Shown piece by piece: positions 42,425 to 52,026 of a stretch of DNA of 64,000 nucleotides. The translations under genes were made by a program, and so were the position numbers. Under the pieces are notes generated by a model. It was given only the letters and a program-made list of their open reading frames with translations. It was not told the origin of the DNA and made no database searches. This stretch comes from JABSSA01 sp039984715 (GTDB lineage: Bacteria > Pseudomonadota > Alphaproteobacteria > Rhodobacterales > Rhodobacteraceae). Position 1 is the stretch's first letter, and every line of letters starts with the position of its first letter. Location: positions 248,001 through 312,000 of the forward strand of contig JBDWUA010000008.1 in assembly GCA_039984715.1 (NCBI GenBank). Reading direction: 5' to 3'.

Positions 42425-45400
42425 ATGGAACGGACACTTTTCAGCTTTATTTGGAAGTACTCTCGGCGCGATCAATTGATGTTGTTAGCAATGACCGTGA
42501 TAACGTTTCCATTCCTTTATGTTTCGCTAGAGCTTCCCAAACGCATCATCAACGATGCGATTGAAGCCGATACGGAAGTCATTCCAATCTTTGGGATGGA
42601 CCTGACGCAAATTCAGTTTCTTTTGGTGCTTTGCCTTTGTTATTTGGCCGCCGTGACGGCGCACGGTCTTCTCAAAATGCGTTTGAACACGATGAAAGGT
42701 GTTGTCGCAGAGCGCCTTTTGCGCCGATTCCGGTTCAAGCTTTTGTCACGCATGTTGCGGTTTCCAAAAGCGTATTTCAGATCGACCAGCCAAGGCGAAC
42801 TGGTCAGCATGGTGACATCCGAAGCGGAACCAATGGGTGGCCTTATGGGCGACGCCGTTGCGCAGCCTGTGTTTCAGGCCGGTCAAATGCTGATCATTGT
42901 GGTGTTCCTATTCCTTCAATCGTTCTGGTTTGGACTTGCCAGTGTCGCCCTAATTCCCTTGCAGGCGTGGGTCATTCCAATCCTGCAACGCCAGATCAAC
43001 TTGTTGAACAAAGACCGCATCAAAGAAATTCGCGCATTTGCGTCTGAAATCGGTGAAAGCGCTGCCGGTATTTCCGACCTTAGAACAAATGGCGGCGTTC
43101 GGTATCGTTTGGCGGTGTTTACCAAACGATTGGGTCACCTGTTTCACATCCGCTTTAAGATCTTCCAAAAGAAGTTCTTTATGAAGTTTCTCAACAACTT
43201 CATCACCCAGCTTACGCCTTTCTTTTTCTACTTGGTTGGCGGCATCCTTGCCATTCGCGGGGAAATTTCTGTGGGGGCTTTGGTCGCAGCATTGGGCGCT
43301 TACAAGGACCTATCAAGCCCGTGGAAAGAGCTGCTGTTTTATTACAACCAGACTCAAGACATGGCCTTGCGTTGGGAAATCGTGACTGAACGGTTTGCCC
43401 CTCGGGATATGGTCGACGAAAGCCTGTTTGAAGGCGAGCCTGAGGTTATTCCACACCTGAAAGGTGATATCGTCTTGCAAGATGTCACGGTGCGGAACTC
43501 AGATGGCAACCCCGTCATCGAGGACATTGACCTGACAATACCCGCGGGCTCGCGCGTTGCGATTCAGGTCGGGACGCAATCTGAACGATTGGCATTGGCC
43601 GAAGTCCTTACTCGCGAAGTCTTACCATCGCGCGGGCATGTGACCTTTGCTGGCTATAACCTTGAAACACTGCATCAATCGGTTATCGCAGCTCGGATTG
43701 GGTATGCGCATTCGCGCCCTTATCTTTTTGATGGCACACTTGGGTCCAATTTGTTGATGCCGCTGATGCCTGCCCCACATGAGGAAGACACCAAAAACCG
43801 GGCCAGAAATCGCGAACGGATGGAAGCCAAACGCACTGGTAATAGTACTGATGCGCTAACGTCAAAATGGATTGATCCATCAATAGCGGGCCTGGACAGC
43901 AACGACGAAATCGGAGCGTGGTGGTTCAAATTGGTGCAAGCCATGGGCATCGATGAATTCATGTTCCGTCGCATGTTGACGTCAAACATGGTCCCCGATG
44001 ACCATCCAGAACTGGCCAGCGCCGTTGTCGAAATTCGCGAAGAAGTTCACGCCAAGCTTGTTGAACTTGGGTTGGACGACGAAGTGTACCGATTTGATCC
44101 GGATTATTTCAACCCGGCGGTTCCTTTGGGTGGTAACATTCTATTCGCCGCCCCCAAACGTCAGATCAGCCAAACGGGTCTTGCGGCGGACGGACGGTTC
44201 CTTGGTTTGATTTTCCAGCATGGGTTGGCTGAACAGGCCATCGCGATCTCACAAACTTTGGTCGAAGAATTGCACCAAACATTTGGTCGCGATGGAACTG
44301 AACATCCATTGTTCACCGCATTAAACATCGAAGAAGAACTGTACGAACAACTGGTCGACATTGCATTACGGCGCAGCGCCAAAGGTGATGAAGCGCTGAC
44401 CGAGGATGAATTTGCGCTTTTGTTGACGGTTCCGTTTGCGTTCACGGCCGAACAAATCGGTCCTGCTTTTCCGGAAAGCTTCAAAAAAGAGATCGTTGAC
44501 ATCCGTCACCGCCATGCGAGCAGTTTGCGCAGCGAAACGCAAGATTTGTTCATTCCGATCGCGCCGGAGAACTATTTGCCACGTCTCACAATGCTGGAAA
44601 ATGCGCTTTACGGTCGGATTTCTCTGGTTGCGGGTAACAAGGCAGAAGAGATCGAAAACGTCGTGGCCGAAGTCTTTAAGGCGCGTGGATTGCGCAGACA
44701 GGTAGCTGAGATCATCTTTGACATTGAAACCGGTTTGGGCGGCACCAAGATCGCAACCGTCTTTCAAGAACGGGCAGCGTTTTCGCGGGCGGGCATCAAA
44801 CGACCAGATGTTTTGATCCTCGACAAAGCGCTGGCCAGCCACGACGCAGAAGCCCGACGGAAAACACGCATTGCCCTGCGCGAACTGTTCCCTGAAACAA
44901 CTCTGATTTTCATGGAAGACAAGTTTGAAAATCCGGATGCCTATGACCTATTTGTCGAAATCAAGGGCGGTCATGTTGACGGTGTGAAGCGCGCACGGGA
45001 CGAAGCGGAAGAAGACGAAGAAGGTTCGGACGACTTGCGCAACAAAATCAAAGTGATTTCGCGCAACGAAACCTTCGCAGGTCTAGACGCACGAAATCAA
45101 CGCCTGCTTGCTTTTGCCGCGCAATGGTACACCGCCAAGCCGGGCCAGCGCATCTTTTCTATGGAAGACAAACCCGATGCCGCGTATTTGTGTGTCACTG
45201 GCCAAGCTGTTCTAAGCTATTCGTCAGATGAAGATGAGAACGTCCCAGTCACAACAGTTGAACCCGGCAGATTGATTGGGGATTTGGCCGTAATCCTAAA
45301 CGAACCAAGACAATTGCATCTTGAGGCATTGACCGAAGTGACGTTCTTGCGCATCGGGGCACGTGAATTTAAATCCGTCATTGAAAACGATACCGGGGTC

Positions 45401-45517
45401 CTGATGAATTTGCTGGAAACCGTGGCCAGCCATCTTTCTGGGGCGGCTGAGCTGTTAAGGCAATCCGAAGTACGCGTCCCTCAGCAAGTGGGACCGCCCA
45501 CACCGCCGCAAAAATGA
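42425..45517 (+). CDS. ABC-exporter-like membrane protein with dead nucleotide-binding domain and C-terminal cyclic-nucleotide-binding domain
   Basis: 1030 residues. Residues 1-330 form a six-helix type I exporter domain (LFSFIWKYSRRDQLML onward, SISVGALVAALGAY-like loop). Residues about 350-870 follow the order of an ABC ATPase, but every catalytic motif is changed: GTQSER (383-388) replaces Walker A, YAHSRPYLFDG has His for the Q-loop Gln, the signature is ATVFQERAAFSRAG, Walker B is VLILDKAL with Lys for the catalytic Glu, and the H-loop reads IFMEDKF. A charged insert of about 250 residues lies between (about 445-700). Residues about 895-1015 are a cNMP-binding/CRP-like domain. It probably senses rather than pumps. 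It overlaps the CPBP protease gene by ATGA. Confidence 0.85.
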   Translation: MERTLFSFIWKYSRRDQLMLLAMTVITFPFLYVSLELPKRIINDAIEADTEVIPIFGMDLTQIQFLLVLCLCYLAAVTAHGLLKMRLNTMKGVVAERLLRRFRFKLLSRMLRFPKAYFRSTSQGELVSMVTSEAEPMGGLMGDAVAQPVFQAGQMLIIVVFLFLQSFWFGLASVALIPLQAWVIPILQRQINLLNKDRIKEIRAFASEIGESAAGISDLRTNGGVRYRLAVFTKRLGHLFHIRFKIFQKKFFMKFLNNFITQLTPFFFYLVGGILAIRGEISVGALVAALGAYKDLSSPWKELLFYYNQTQDMALRWEIVTERFAPRDMVDESLFEGEPEVIPHLKGDIVLQDVTVRNSDGNPVIEDIDLTIPAGSRVAIQVGTQSERLALAEVLTREVLPSRGHVTFAGYNLETLHQSVIAARIGYAHSRPYLFDGTLGSNLLMPLMPAPHEEDTKNRARNRERMEAKRTGNSTDALTSKWIDPSIAGLDSNDEIGAWWFKLVQAMGIDEFMFRRMLTSNMVPDDHPELASAVVEIREEVHAKLVELGLDDEVYRFDPDYFNPAVPLGGNILFAAPKRQISQTGLAADGRFLGLIFQHGLAEQAIAISQTLVEELHQTFGRDGTEHPLFTALNIEEELYEQLVDIALRRSAKGDEALTEDEFALLLTVPFAFTAEQIGPAFPESFKKEIVDIRHRHASSLRSETQDLFIPIAPENYLPRLTMLENALYGRISLVAGNKAEEIENVVAEVFKARGLRRQVAEIIFDIETGLGGTKIATVFQERAAFSRAGIKRPDVLILDKALASHDAEARRKTRIALRELFPETTLIFMEDKFENPDAYDLFVEIKGGHVDGVKRARDEAEEDEEGSDDLRNKIKVISRNETFAGLDARNQRLLAFAAQWYTAKPGQRIFSMEDKPDAAYLCVTGQAVLSYSSDEDENVPVTTVEPGRLIGDLAVILNEPRQLHLEALTEVTFLRIGAREFKSVIENDTGVLMNLLETVASHLSGAAELLRQSEVRVPQQVGPPTPPQK

Positions 45518-46467
45518 TCCGAGATATCCTTCGTCCTGACTACCGGGCACATGCTGCCTTGGTTGATCCTGCTCGCCCGACATCACAGCTTTGGCGGTTG
45601 TTTGTGGGTTTTTTATTACTGTGCGTAGGTTTGGCGATTTCGCTGTTTCTGGCGTTATCGGTCGTTCTGTTCTTTACGCCGATATTCCAAGAGTTCACCT
45701 TCATCGACCAACAATCCACCTTCGACTTGGATCCGGATTTATTCCTCGAAGAAAGCTCCTACGGCAATACTGCCGGTGAGATGTTTCATTTATTGCTGAA
45801 CATCGCGTTGCTGATTCCAGTGGTCGCGCTGATTGCTTCTGCATTACATGGGCGTCGCTTAAGCAGCATAATTGGGCCGGGAAAACTGGCCTTGAAGCAG
45901 TTTGTCGGCATTGTCTTGGCCCTGATTGTCCTCGACACGGTTGTCACTTTCTTACCTCCCTACAGCAGTAACGATGGTAGTGGTCAAACCAATTTGGACT
46001 TTGAACTTTGGTTGGTTTTGCTGCCTCTTTCGATGTTCGTGGTTCTTCTGCAATGCGCCGCAGAAGAAATTGTGTTTCGCGGCTATTTCCAGCAACAACT
46101 TGCGGCCCGTTTCAAAAATACGGCGATCTGGTTGATCATCCCTTCAGCCCTTTTTGGAGTAATGCACTACAATCCGGACGCAGGTAGCAATGCCATCGCA
46201 TTCGTGGCCTCGGCTGTATTTTTCGGGATTTTGATGGCCGATCTGACTGCACGTGCTGGCACACTTGGGCCGGCTATCGCGATCCACTTTGTAAACAATT
46301 TCATGGCCATTTTGCTGTTTGCTCCGGCAGACGAATTGAATGGTCTGGCACTGTATACATTGCCCTTTGGCCTTGGTGACGGAGACGCAATACGTATTTT
46401 GTTGGTGATTGACCTGTTTTACATGAGTGTCAGTTGGCTGGTTGCGCGACTTGTTCTGCGGCGTTGA
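45514..46467 (+). CDS. CPBP family intramembrane protease
   Basis: 317 residues with about seven or eight membrane helices. The CPBP (Abi, CAAX protease and bacteriocin-processing) motifs are present: EEIVFRGYF with the catalytic glutamates, FGVMHYNPD with the first conserved His, and AIAIHFVNNFM with the second His. It is coupled to the pseudo-ABC/cNMP gene, so the two are likely one functional unit, perhaps regulated membrane proteolysis. The function of most bacterial CPBP proteins is not known. Confidence 0.9.
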   Translation: MIRDILRPDYRAHAALVDPARPTSQLWRLFVGFLLLCVGLAISLFLALSVVLFFTPIFQEFTFIDQQSTFDLDPDLFLEESSYGNTAGEMFHLLLNIALLIPVVALIASALHGRRLSSIIGPGKLALKQFVGIVLALIVLDTVVTFLPPYSSNDGSGQTNLDFELWLVLLPLSMFVVLLQCAAEEIVFRGYFQQQLAARFKNTAIWLIIPSALFGVMHYNPDAGSNAIAFVASAVFFGILMADLTARAGTLGPAIAIHFVNNFMAILLFAPADELNGLALYTLPFGLGDGDAIRILLVIDLFYMSVSWLVARLVLRR

Positions 46468-46527
46468 TTGCATTCGCTGCATCAGCAGATTATCTCTGCG
46501 TCAAATCGATCAAGGGGTATTTCCTGA

Positions 46528-47460
46528 ATGAACTGGATTTCGAACTATGTGCGGCCTCGCATCAATTCGATCTTTTCGCGTCGCGAAACGCCGGACAATC
46601 TTTGGACCAAATGTGACAATTGCGGAACCATGTTGTTTCACCGCGAAGTCGCAGACAATCTGAACGTCTGTTCGAACTGCGATCACCATATGGGGATTAC
46701 TCCGCGTGATCGGTTCATCGCTTTGTTTGACGGTGGAATTTTCGCTGAAATCGACGTTCCCGCTCCATCGGTCGATCCACTCCAGTTTCGCGATCAGAAA
46801 AAATATCCTGATCGTCTGAAAACGGCACAGAAAACAACTGGCGAAACGGATGCCATGCTGATTGCTGCCGGTGAAATTGGGCGCACGCCGGTAATAGCCG
46901 CAGCGCAGGATTTCAGCTTTATGGGTGGATCCATGGGCATGTATGTGGGCAATGCAATCGTTGCCGCCGCCGAAGAAGCGCTAAAACTTCATCGCCCCTT
47001 GATATTGTTTTCCGCCGCTGGCGGCGCGCGCATGCAAGAGGGCATTTTGAGCCTGATGCAAATGCCACGCACGACTGTGGCTGTTCAAATGCTCAAAGAA
47101 GCGGGCCTGCCTTATATCGTTGTACTGACACACCCAACGACAGGTGGTGTAACGGCAAGTTACGCGATGCTTGGCGATGTACACATTGCCGAACCGAATG
47201 CATTGATCGGTTTTGCTGGCGCACGCGTCATTGAACAAACCATCGGTGAAAAACTGCCCGAAGGGTTCCAACGTGCTGAATACTTGCTGGAACATGGCAT
47301 GTTGGACCGCGTGATTTCGCGCGGGGCTATGCGCGACGAACTGATACAAATCACACGGATGCTGATGAAACTGCCCCCCGCCGTCAAAGGCGACCTACCT
47401 GCGCCTTCGGAAGAGTTGGAAGAGGCGGATGTACCAAACGTCGACACAGCCGAAAAATGA
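46528..47460 (+). CDS. accD: Acetyl-CoA carboxylase carboxyltransferase subunit beta
   Basis: Beta subunit of the carboxyltransferase that makes malonyl-CoA for fatty-acid synthesis. 310 residues. An N-terminal zinc ribbon has Cys29, Cys32, Cys48 and Cys51, followed by the crotonase-like core with DFSFMGGSMGMYVGNAI and FSAAGGARMQEG. It overlaps folC by ATGA, an order common in Rhodobacterales. The short acidic tail after residue 290 is ordinary for the group. Confidence 0.95.
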   Translation: MNWISNYVRPRINSIFSRRETPDNLWTKCDNCGTMLFHREVADNLNVCSNCDHHMGITPRDRFIALFDGGIFAEIDVPAPSVDPLQFRDQKKYPDRLKTAQKTTGETDAMLIAAGEIGRTPVIAAAQDFSFMGGSMGMYVGNAIVAAAEEALKLHRPLILFSAAGGARMQEGILSLMQMPRTTVAVQMLKEAGLPYIVVLTHPTTGGVTASYAMLGDVHIAEPNALIGFAGARVIEQTIGEKLPEGFQRAEYLLEHGMLDRVISRGAMRDELIQITRMLMKLPPAVKGDLPAPSEELEEADVPNVDTAEK

Positions 47461-48737
47461 CAACCACATCATCCGACGTCATTCTGGAACGAATGATGGC
47501 TTTGCATCCAAAGCTCATCGACATGACTTTGGACCGGGTTTTTCGGCTGTTTGACGCATTGGGCAATCCGCAAAATGACCTGCCTCCGGTCATTCATATT
47601 GCGGGAACCAATGGCAAGGGGTCGACCCAAGCGATGATCCGTGCGGGCCTTGAGGCCGAAGGCCACGCGGTGCATGCCTATACATCGCCGCATCTGGCCC
47701 GTTTCCATGAACGCATTCGGCTGGCCGGTAAGGTGATCGAGGAAGATCATCTTACCCGGGTTTTAGACGTGTGCTATGAGGCCAATGGGGAAACCCCCAT
47801 TACCTATTTCGAGATCACGACATGTGCCGCGATCCTTGCTTTTGCCCAAACCCCCGCTGATTTCACATTGCTTGAGGTGGGGTTAGGTGGACGTTTGGAT
47901 ACCACTAACATCGTTGATCAACCGCGCCTGACTGTCATCACACCAGTATCGATGGATCACGAGGCCTTTTTGGGTGATACAGTTGCCAAGATTGCAGGCG
48001 AAAAGGCCGGCATCATCAAACGCAACGTCCCCTGTGTCGTCGGACCACAAGAGGACGACGCGTTGGAGGTGATCGAAGCACAGGCCGCGCGCAATGCCGC
48101 GCCAGTATTGGCATATGGTCAACATTGGCATGCCGCGCCGGATCGTGATCGCATGGTGTATCAAGACGAAACCGGATTATTGGACCTGCCACGCCCTGCA
48201 TTGTTGGGTGATCATCAGATCCAAAACGCTGGCATCGCACTGGCCGCCCTGCGCGAGCTGGGTATCGGACCCGATGCATGTGAACGCGCTGTGACGGACG
48301 CATTCTGGCCAGCCCGCATGCAGAAGCTACGTTCAGGGCCGCTGGTTGATATGGCAACACGTTCGGGCGCAGAACTATGGTTGGATGGTGGACACAACCC
48401 CGCAGCCGGCCAAGCGCTTTCTGCAACTCTAGGCCAAATGTCAAAACGTCCAGTTTTCTTGATCTGTGGAATGCTGAATACAAAAGACGTTCAGGGATAT
48501 CTTCGCCCCCTTGCTAACGCGAGCGAACATCTAACGGCCATTGCCATTCCCGGTGAACAAAACACGTTATCCGCCGAAGACACGGCAGAATCGGCCAAAG
48601 CTGTCGGTTTCAAAACCGAAATCGCATCCGATTCTACATCCGCGCTTGAGCGAATTCTGAATGATTGTCCTGACGCACGGGTGTTGATCTGCGGATCATT
48701 GTACCTTGCGGGTCACATCTTGCGTGAACACGCATAA
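47457..48737 (+). CDS. folC: Bifunctional folylpolyglutamate synthase / dihydrofolate synthase
   Basis: Mur-ligase-fold enzyme that adds glutamate to dihydropteroate and to tetrahydrofolates. 426 residues. IAGTNGKGSTQAMIRAGL is the ATP-binding loop (about 47-57), YTSPHLARFHERI the substrate-binding family signature, and EVGLGGRLDTTNIVD the Mg-binding region; LDGGHNPAAGQAL marks the C-terminal domain. Translationally coupled to accD. Confidence 0.95.
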   Translation: MTTTSSDVILERMMALHPKLIDMTLDRVFRLFDALGNPQNDLPPVIHIAGTNGKGSTQAMIRAGLEAEGHAVHAYTSPHLARFHERIRLAGKVIEEDHLTRVLDVCYEANGETPITYFEITTCAAILAFAQTPADFTLLEVGLGGRLDTTNIVDQPRLTVITPVSMDHEAFLGDTVAKIAGEKAGIIKRNVPCVVGPQEDDALEVIEAQAARNAAPVLAYGQHWHAAPDRDRMVYQDETGLLDLPRPALLGDHQIQNAGIALAALRELGIGPDACERAVTDAFWPARMQKLRSGPLVDMATRSGAELWLDGGHNPAAGQALSATLGQMSKRPVFLICGMLNTKDVQGYLRPLANASEHLTAIAIPGEQNTLSAEDTAESAKAVGFKTEIASDSTSALERILNDCPDARVLICGSLYLAGHILREHA

Positions 48738-48804
48738 AAAGTCATTCTCTATATGTCGAGAAAGTCACTCTATATTGACCATCCCTCATTGCTCGCTCCA
48801 TATA
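48738..48804 (+). promoter_or_regulatory. Candidate promoter with upstream direct repeat
   Basis: AAAGTCA occurs at 48738-48744 and 48761-48767, each followed by a CTCTATAT-like stretch, giving a direct repeat with a 23-bp period. It is followed by TTGACC (48775-48780) and CATATA (48799-48804), spaced 18 bp, as -35 and -10 candidates for the gene at 48866. The repeat could bind a regulator on one DNA face. Confidence 0.35.
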
Positions 48805-48865
48805 TTGCGGCGACAGGGGCGATCTCGTTTTCTTTGCTGCTGTCGTCGCTTTGGGGGAAGCGGAC

Positions 48866-49546
48866 ATGGAATGGCAAACAAACACATCGCCGTTTAGAGA
48901 CGGCCGGTCGCCGAAAGGCGCAACCAAATCACACAGCAATCTCACGCTGTACGGGGTTCTTATCAGTTTTTTGTTTGTCGCGGCTGTGTTGGCTTTAATT
49001 CAACCGGGGGACAATCCCATCACGGCTGTCACAGAAGACGTCAAAGTCACGCCAAGCGTTGCGATCATAAAAGCGCCCGATGCCTTGCCCCACGTCCCTG
49101 CGCCGCCCGTTGAATATACCACGCGTCCGCCAATCATCGTGCGGAATGTTACCGCCGAAGACGTGCCAACAACGCCAGCAGAAATTGTCACGCGAAACAC
49201 ACCTGTTCTTTTGAACATCCCGGGACAACCCGCATCCAAAACGATTGCACGCTTGCTGCGTCAACCTATTCGCCTGACGGATCTTTCCGCGCAGCATCGA
49301 AGTTTATCTGACGTGGCACAGGTCACCCTTGAACGGTTAGGGCATTCTGCTTCTGGGGCAACAGTGTCATTGCAGGCCATGTTGGTTCAAGCTTTGGCGG
49401 AACAACAAACGGACGCGTATATTGACGCGCTGATCAACACAGCCGCCGGTCAGGGCCATATTTCTATTCCGGTCAAATTGCGTGATCAGGATGGTCGTTT
49501 TAACACAAAACGGCTGCTGGATGAATTGATCCAAGAAGCCCGTTAA
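48866..49546 (+). CDS. Single-pass membrane protein of unknown function
   Basis: 226 residues. An N-terminal cytoplasmic stretch of about 28 residues, one membrane helix (about 28-47, GVLISFLFVAAVLALI), then a proline/threonine-rich periplasmic linker and a small helical C-terminal domain. The ATG at 48866 is supported by GGGGGAAG five bases upstream. No family is recognised. The layout (inner-membrane anchor plus periplasmic tail) resembles envelope or division accessory proteins, but that is only an impression. It converges with zapE, overlapping by 4 bp. Confidence 0.7.
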   Translation: MEWQTNTSPFRDGRSPKGATKSHSNLTLYGVLISFLFVAAVLALIQPGDNPITAVTEDVKVTPSVAIIKAPDALPHVPAPPVEYTTRPPIIVRNVTAEDVPTTPAEIVTRNTPVLLNIPGQPASKTIARLLRQPIRLTDLSAQHRSLSDVAQVTLERLGHSASGATVSLQAMLVQALAEQQTDAYIDALINTAAGQGHISIPVKLRDQDGRFNTKRLLDELIQEAR

Positions 49547-50604
49547 ACGCCCCAATCCGCGCTTTGCATTTCGCGCAGGCGGCTGGCTGTGCGTTCGAAT
49601 TCAAATGTACCTTCGCCTTCAAGGTACAACATCTCGGGTCGTGCCGCGGCCGAACAAATCAATCGGACTTTTGCCTCGTACAGCGCATCAATCAGCGTAA
49701 CAAAGCGTTTCGCCTCGTTGAAGTTTGTGCGTGAAAGTTGAGGAATATCATCCAACATCAAGACTTTCACAGCATCCGCAATCGCCAGGAAATCGCCCGG
49801 CCCCAGAGGTTTGGCGCAAAAATCAAAAAAGGATGCGCGCGCAACTCCGTTCCGAAACTGAGGGATTTCAACATCCCTCCCCTTGATCCGCAACACCAAT
49901 GGTTCCGCTTTAGAAGGGCTGAAATCACGCCATATCTCATCCATTTGCGCACGTGCTTTTGCACCCAAAGGTGAAAAATAGACAGGTGATCCAGACAGAC
50001 GGTCTTGCCGATAATCAGTCGGTGAGGCCAATTCATGAACGGTCATGCGGTCTTTGATCAACTCAATGAAGGGCAGGAACAATTGTCGGTTCAGACCGTC
50101 CTTGTACAGATCATCCGGAACGCGATTCGACGTCGTCACAACCACGACACCCGCATCAAACAATTGTTGAAACAGCCGCCCGACAATCATTGCATCCGTT
50201 ATGTCCGAGATTTGCATTTCATCGAAAGCAAGCACCTTGACCGAGCTGATGACATCCTGTGCAACAGGCACAATTGCATCATCGACACCGGATTGCCGCG
50301 CCTTGTGCATGGCTTCGTGGATTTCTTGCATAAAGGCATGAAAATGCACGCGCCGCACAGGAATTTCACCTTCCAACTGATCGGCAAACATATCCATCAA
50401 CATCGACTTGCCGCGCCCGACCCCACCCCAAAGATAAAGACCTTTGGGTGGTGGTGGGGGCTTGCGAAACAAACCCCGCTTTTCTGGCACGCTCAGCTCG
50501 GATTGGATTCGAGAAAACTCAGGGATGACAGCTTCTTGGGCTGGGTCTTTGTTCAAAGTCCCCGCATCCAGAAGGTCAGTATAGAATGCCATGATGTCGC
50601 GCAT
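49543..50604 (-). CDS. zapE: Cell division protein ZapE (AFG1-like ATPase)
   Basis: 353 residues. AAA-type P-loop LWGGVGRGKSMLMDMF (about 59-70), VLAFDEMQISDITDAMI as Walker B, and the C-terminal DDIPQLSRTNFNEAKRFVTLIDALYE motif, all typical of the AFG1/ZapE family. The protein links ATP use to the Z-ring in proteobacteria and to protein quality control in mitochondria. Start codon ATG at 50604; a second ATG four codons later is possible. Confidence 0.93.
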   Translation of the reverse strand: MRDIMAFYTDLLDAGTLNKDPAQEAVIPEFSRIQSELSVPEKRGLFRKPPPPPKGLYLWGGVGRGKSMLMDMFADQLEGEIPVRRVHFHAFMQEIHEAMHKARQSGVDDAIVPVAQDVISSVKVLAFDEMQISDITDAMIVGRLFQQLFDAGVVVVTTSNRVPDDLYKDGLNRQLFLPFIELIKDRMTVHELASPTDYRQDRLSGSPVYFSPLGAKARAQMDEIWRDFSPSKAEPLVLRIKGRDVEIPQFRNGVARASFFDFCAKPLGPGDFLAIADAVKVLMLDDIPQLSRTNFNEAKRFVTLIDALYEAKVRLICSAAARPEMLYLEGEGTFEFERTASRLREMQSADWGV

Positions 50605-50739
50605 ATGAATCGCTTACCCAATTGCTCACGAGAACAAAAGCTGCCGATCGCATCAAATTTCGTGATGGTCACCAAAGAACTTCTGATTTGACGTGCCGAA
50701 TGATCCTTTTAGGGTCAGATCGGTCATCACGGGGTTAAA

Positions 50740-52026
50740 ATGTCCAAATCAACGCCACTTTTCACGCCCATCCTTTTCGTGGGCTGTGTCATTATCTTGG
50801 TTAATTTTGCCATTCGCGCCTCTTTTGGTGTGTTCCAAATACCCATCGCCGAAGAATTTGGGTGGTTGCGATCCGAATTCTCGATGGCGATTGCAATTCA
50901 AAATTTGGCGTGGGGTGTTGGGCAACCCATTTTTGGGGCAATCGCAGACAAGATTGGTGACCGCAAAGCCCTGATAACAGGTGCAATTGTGTATGCATTG
51001 GGGCTTGTCTTAAGCGCCGGCGCGACAACGCCTTTTGAACATCAAACATATGAATGGCTTGTCGGATTTGGCATTGCGGGAACTGGGTTTGGTGTGTTGC
51101 TTGCTGTGGTGGGGCGTGCGGCATCTGATGAAAATCGGTCCATGACCTTGGCCATAATCACGGCTGCGGGATCGGCAGGGCAAATCGTCGGGCCGTTATC
51201 TGCAGAATGGCTGTTGACGATGATGCCTTGGCAAAGCGTCTTCCTGATTTATGCAGCATCGATCATTGCCGTCATGGTGCTGTTGCCCATGTTGCGATCC
51301 CCTGCCCCCGTCACCAAAGCAGAGCTAGAAGAAAGCCTTGGCAGCATCCTAAAGAAGGCATTCAAGGATCCGTCTTACACGCTAATCTTTCTGGGGTTCT
51401 TCAGCTGCGGATATCAGTTGTCTTTCATAACGGCGCATTTCCCCGCCTTTGTGACAGAAGTATGTGGCCCAATTGAACCCGGCTCGATCCTGCATGGGAT
51501 GGGGGTGACAACCACCAGCGGCTTGGGTGCGTTGGCCATCGCCTTGATCGGGTTGTCCAACATTGCGGGGACATTGCTGGCCGGATGGGCTGGTAAACAT
51601 TTCCCAAAGAAATACCTGCTGGCCGGGATTTATACCGCGCGCGCCATTGTCGGAACAGCGTTTATCTTGTTCCCGATGACGCCACTGACTGTCGTTCTGT
51701 TTTCGATCGCGATGGGATCATTATGGTTGGCAACCGTCCCCTTGACCAGCGGGTTGGTCGCGCATATTTACGGGTTGCGGTATATGGGCACGCTATACGG
51801 CATCATTTTCTTTAGCCATCAACTGGGGTCGTTTCTGGGCGTGTGGCTGGGTGGACGGATGTATGACGCTTTTGGGTCGTATAACGCAGTGTGGTGGGTC
51901 GGAATTGCCATCGGAGCCTTTAGCGCCATTGTTCACCTGCCAATCAAAGAAACCCCGCTGATTGACCGGCTGCGATTGCCTAGAACCCAAACGGGGCTTT
52001 ATCCCTGCCACCGATCAAGAATGTAA
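50740..52026 (+). CDS. MFS transporter
   Basis: 428 residues with twelve predicted membrane helices. NLAWGVGQPIFGAIADKIGDRKALITG is the loop 2-3 region with the MFS motif GxxADxxGxRK, repeated weakly after helix 8. It resembles oxalate/formate- or monocarboxylate-type major facilitators, but the substrate cannot be read. The last nine codons overlap the convergent ornithine-cyclodeaminase-like gene by 28 bp. Confidence 0.85.
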   Translation: MSKSTPLFTPILFVGCVIILVNFAIRASFGVFQIPIAEEFGWLRSEFSMAIAIQNLAWGVGQPIFGAIADKIGDRKALITGAIVYALGLVLSAGATTPFEHQTYEWLVGFGIAGTGFGVLLAVVGRAASDENRSMTLAIITAAGSAGQIVGPLSAEWLLTMMPWQSVFLIYAASIIAVMVLLPMLRSPAPVTKAELEESLGSILKKAFKDPSYTLIFLGFFSCGYQLSFITAHFPAFVTEVCGPIEPGSILHGMGVTTTSGLGALAIALIGLSNIAGTLLAGWAGKHFPKKYLLAGIYTARAIVGTAFILFPMTPLTVVLFSIAMGSLWLATVPLTSGLVAHIYGLRYMGTLYGIIFFSHQLGSFLGVWLGGRMYDAFGSYNAVWWVGIAIGAFSAIVHLPIKETPLIDRLRLPRTQTGLYPCHRSRM

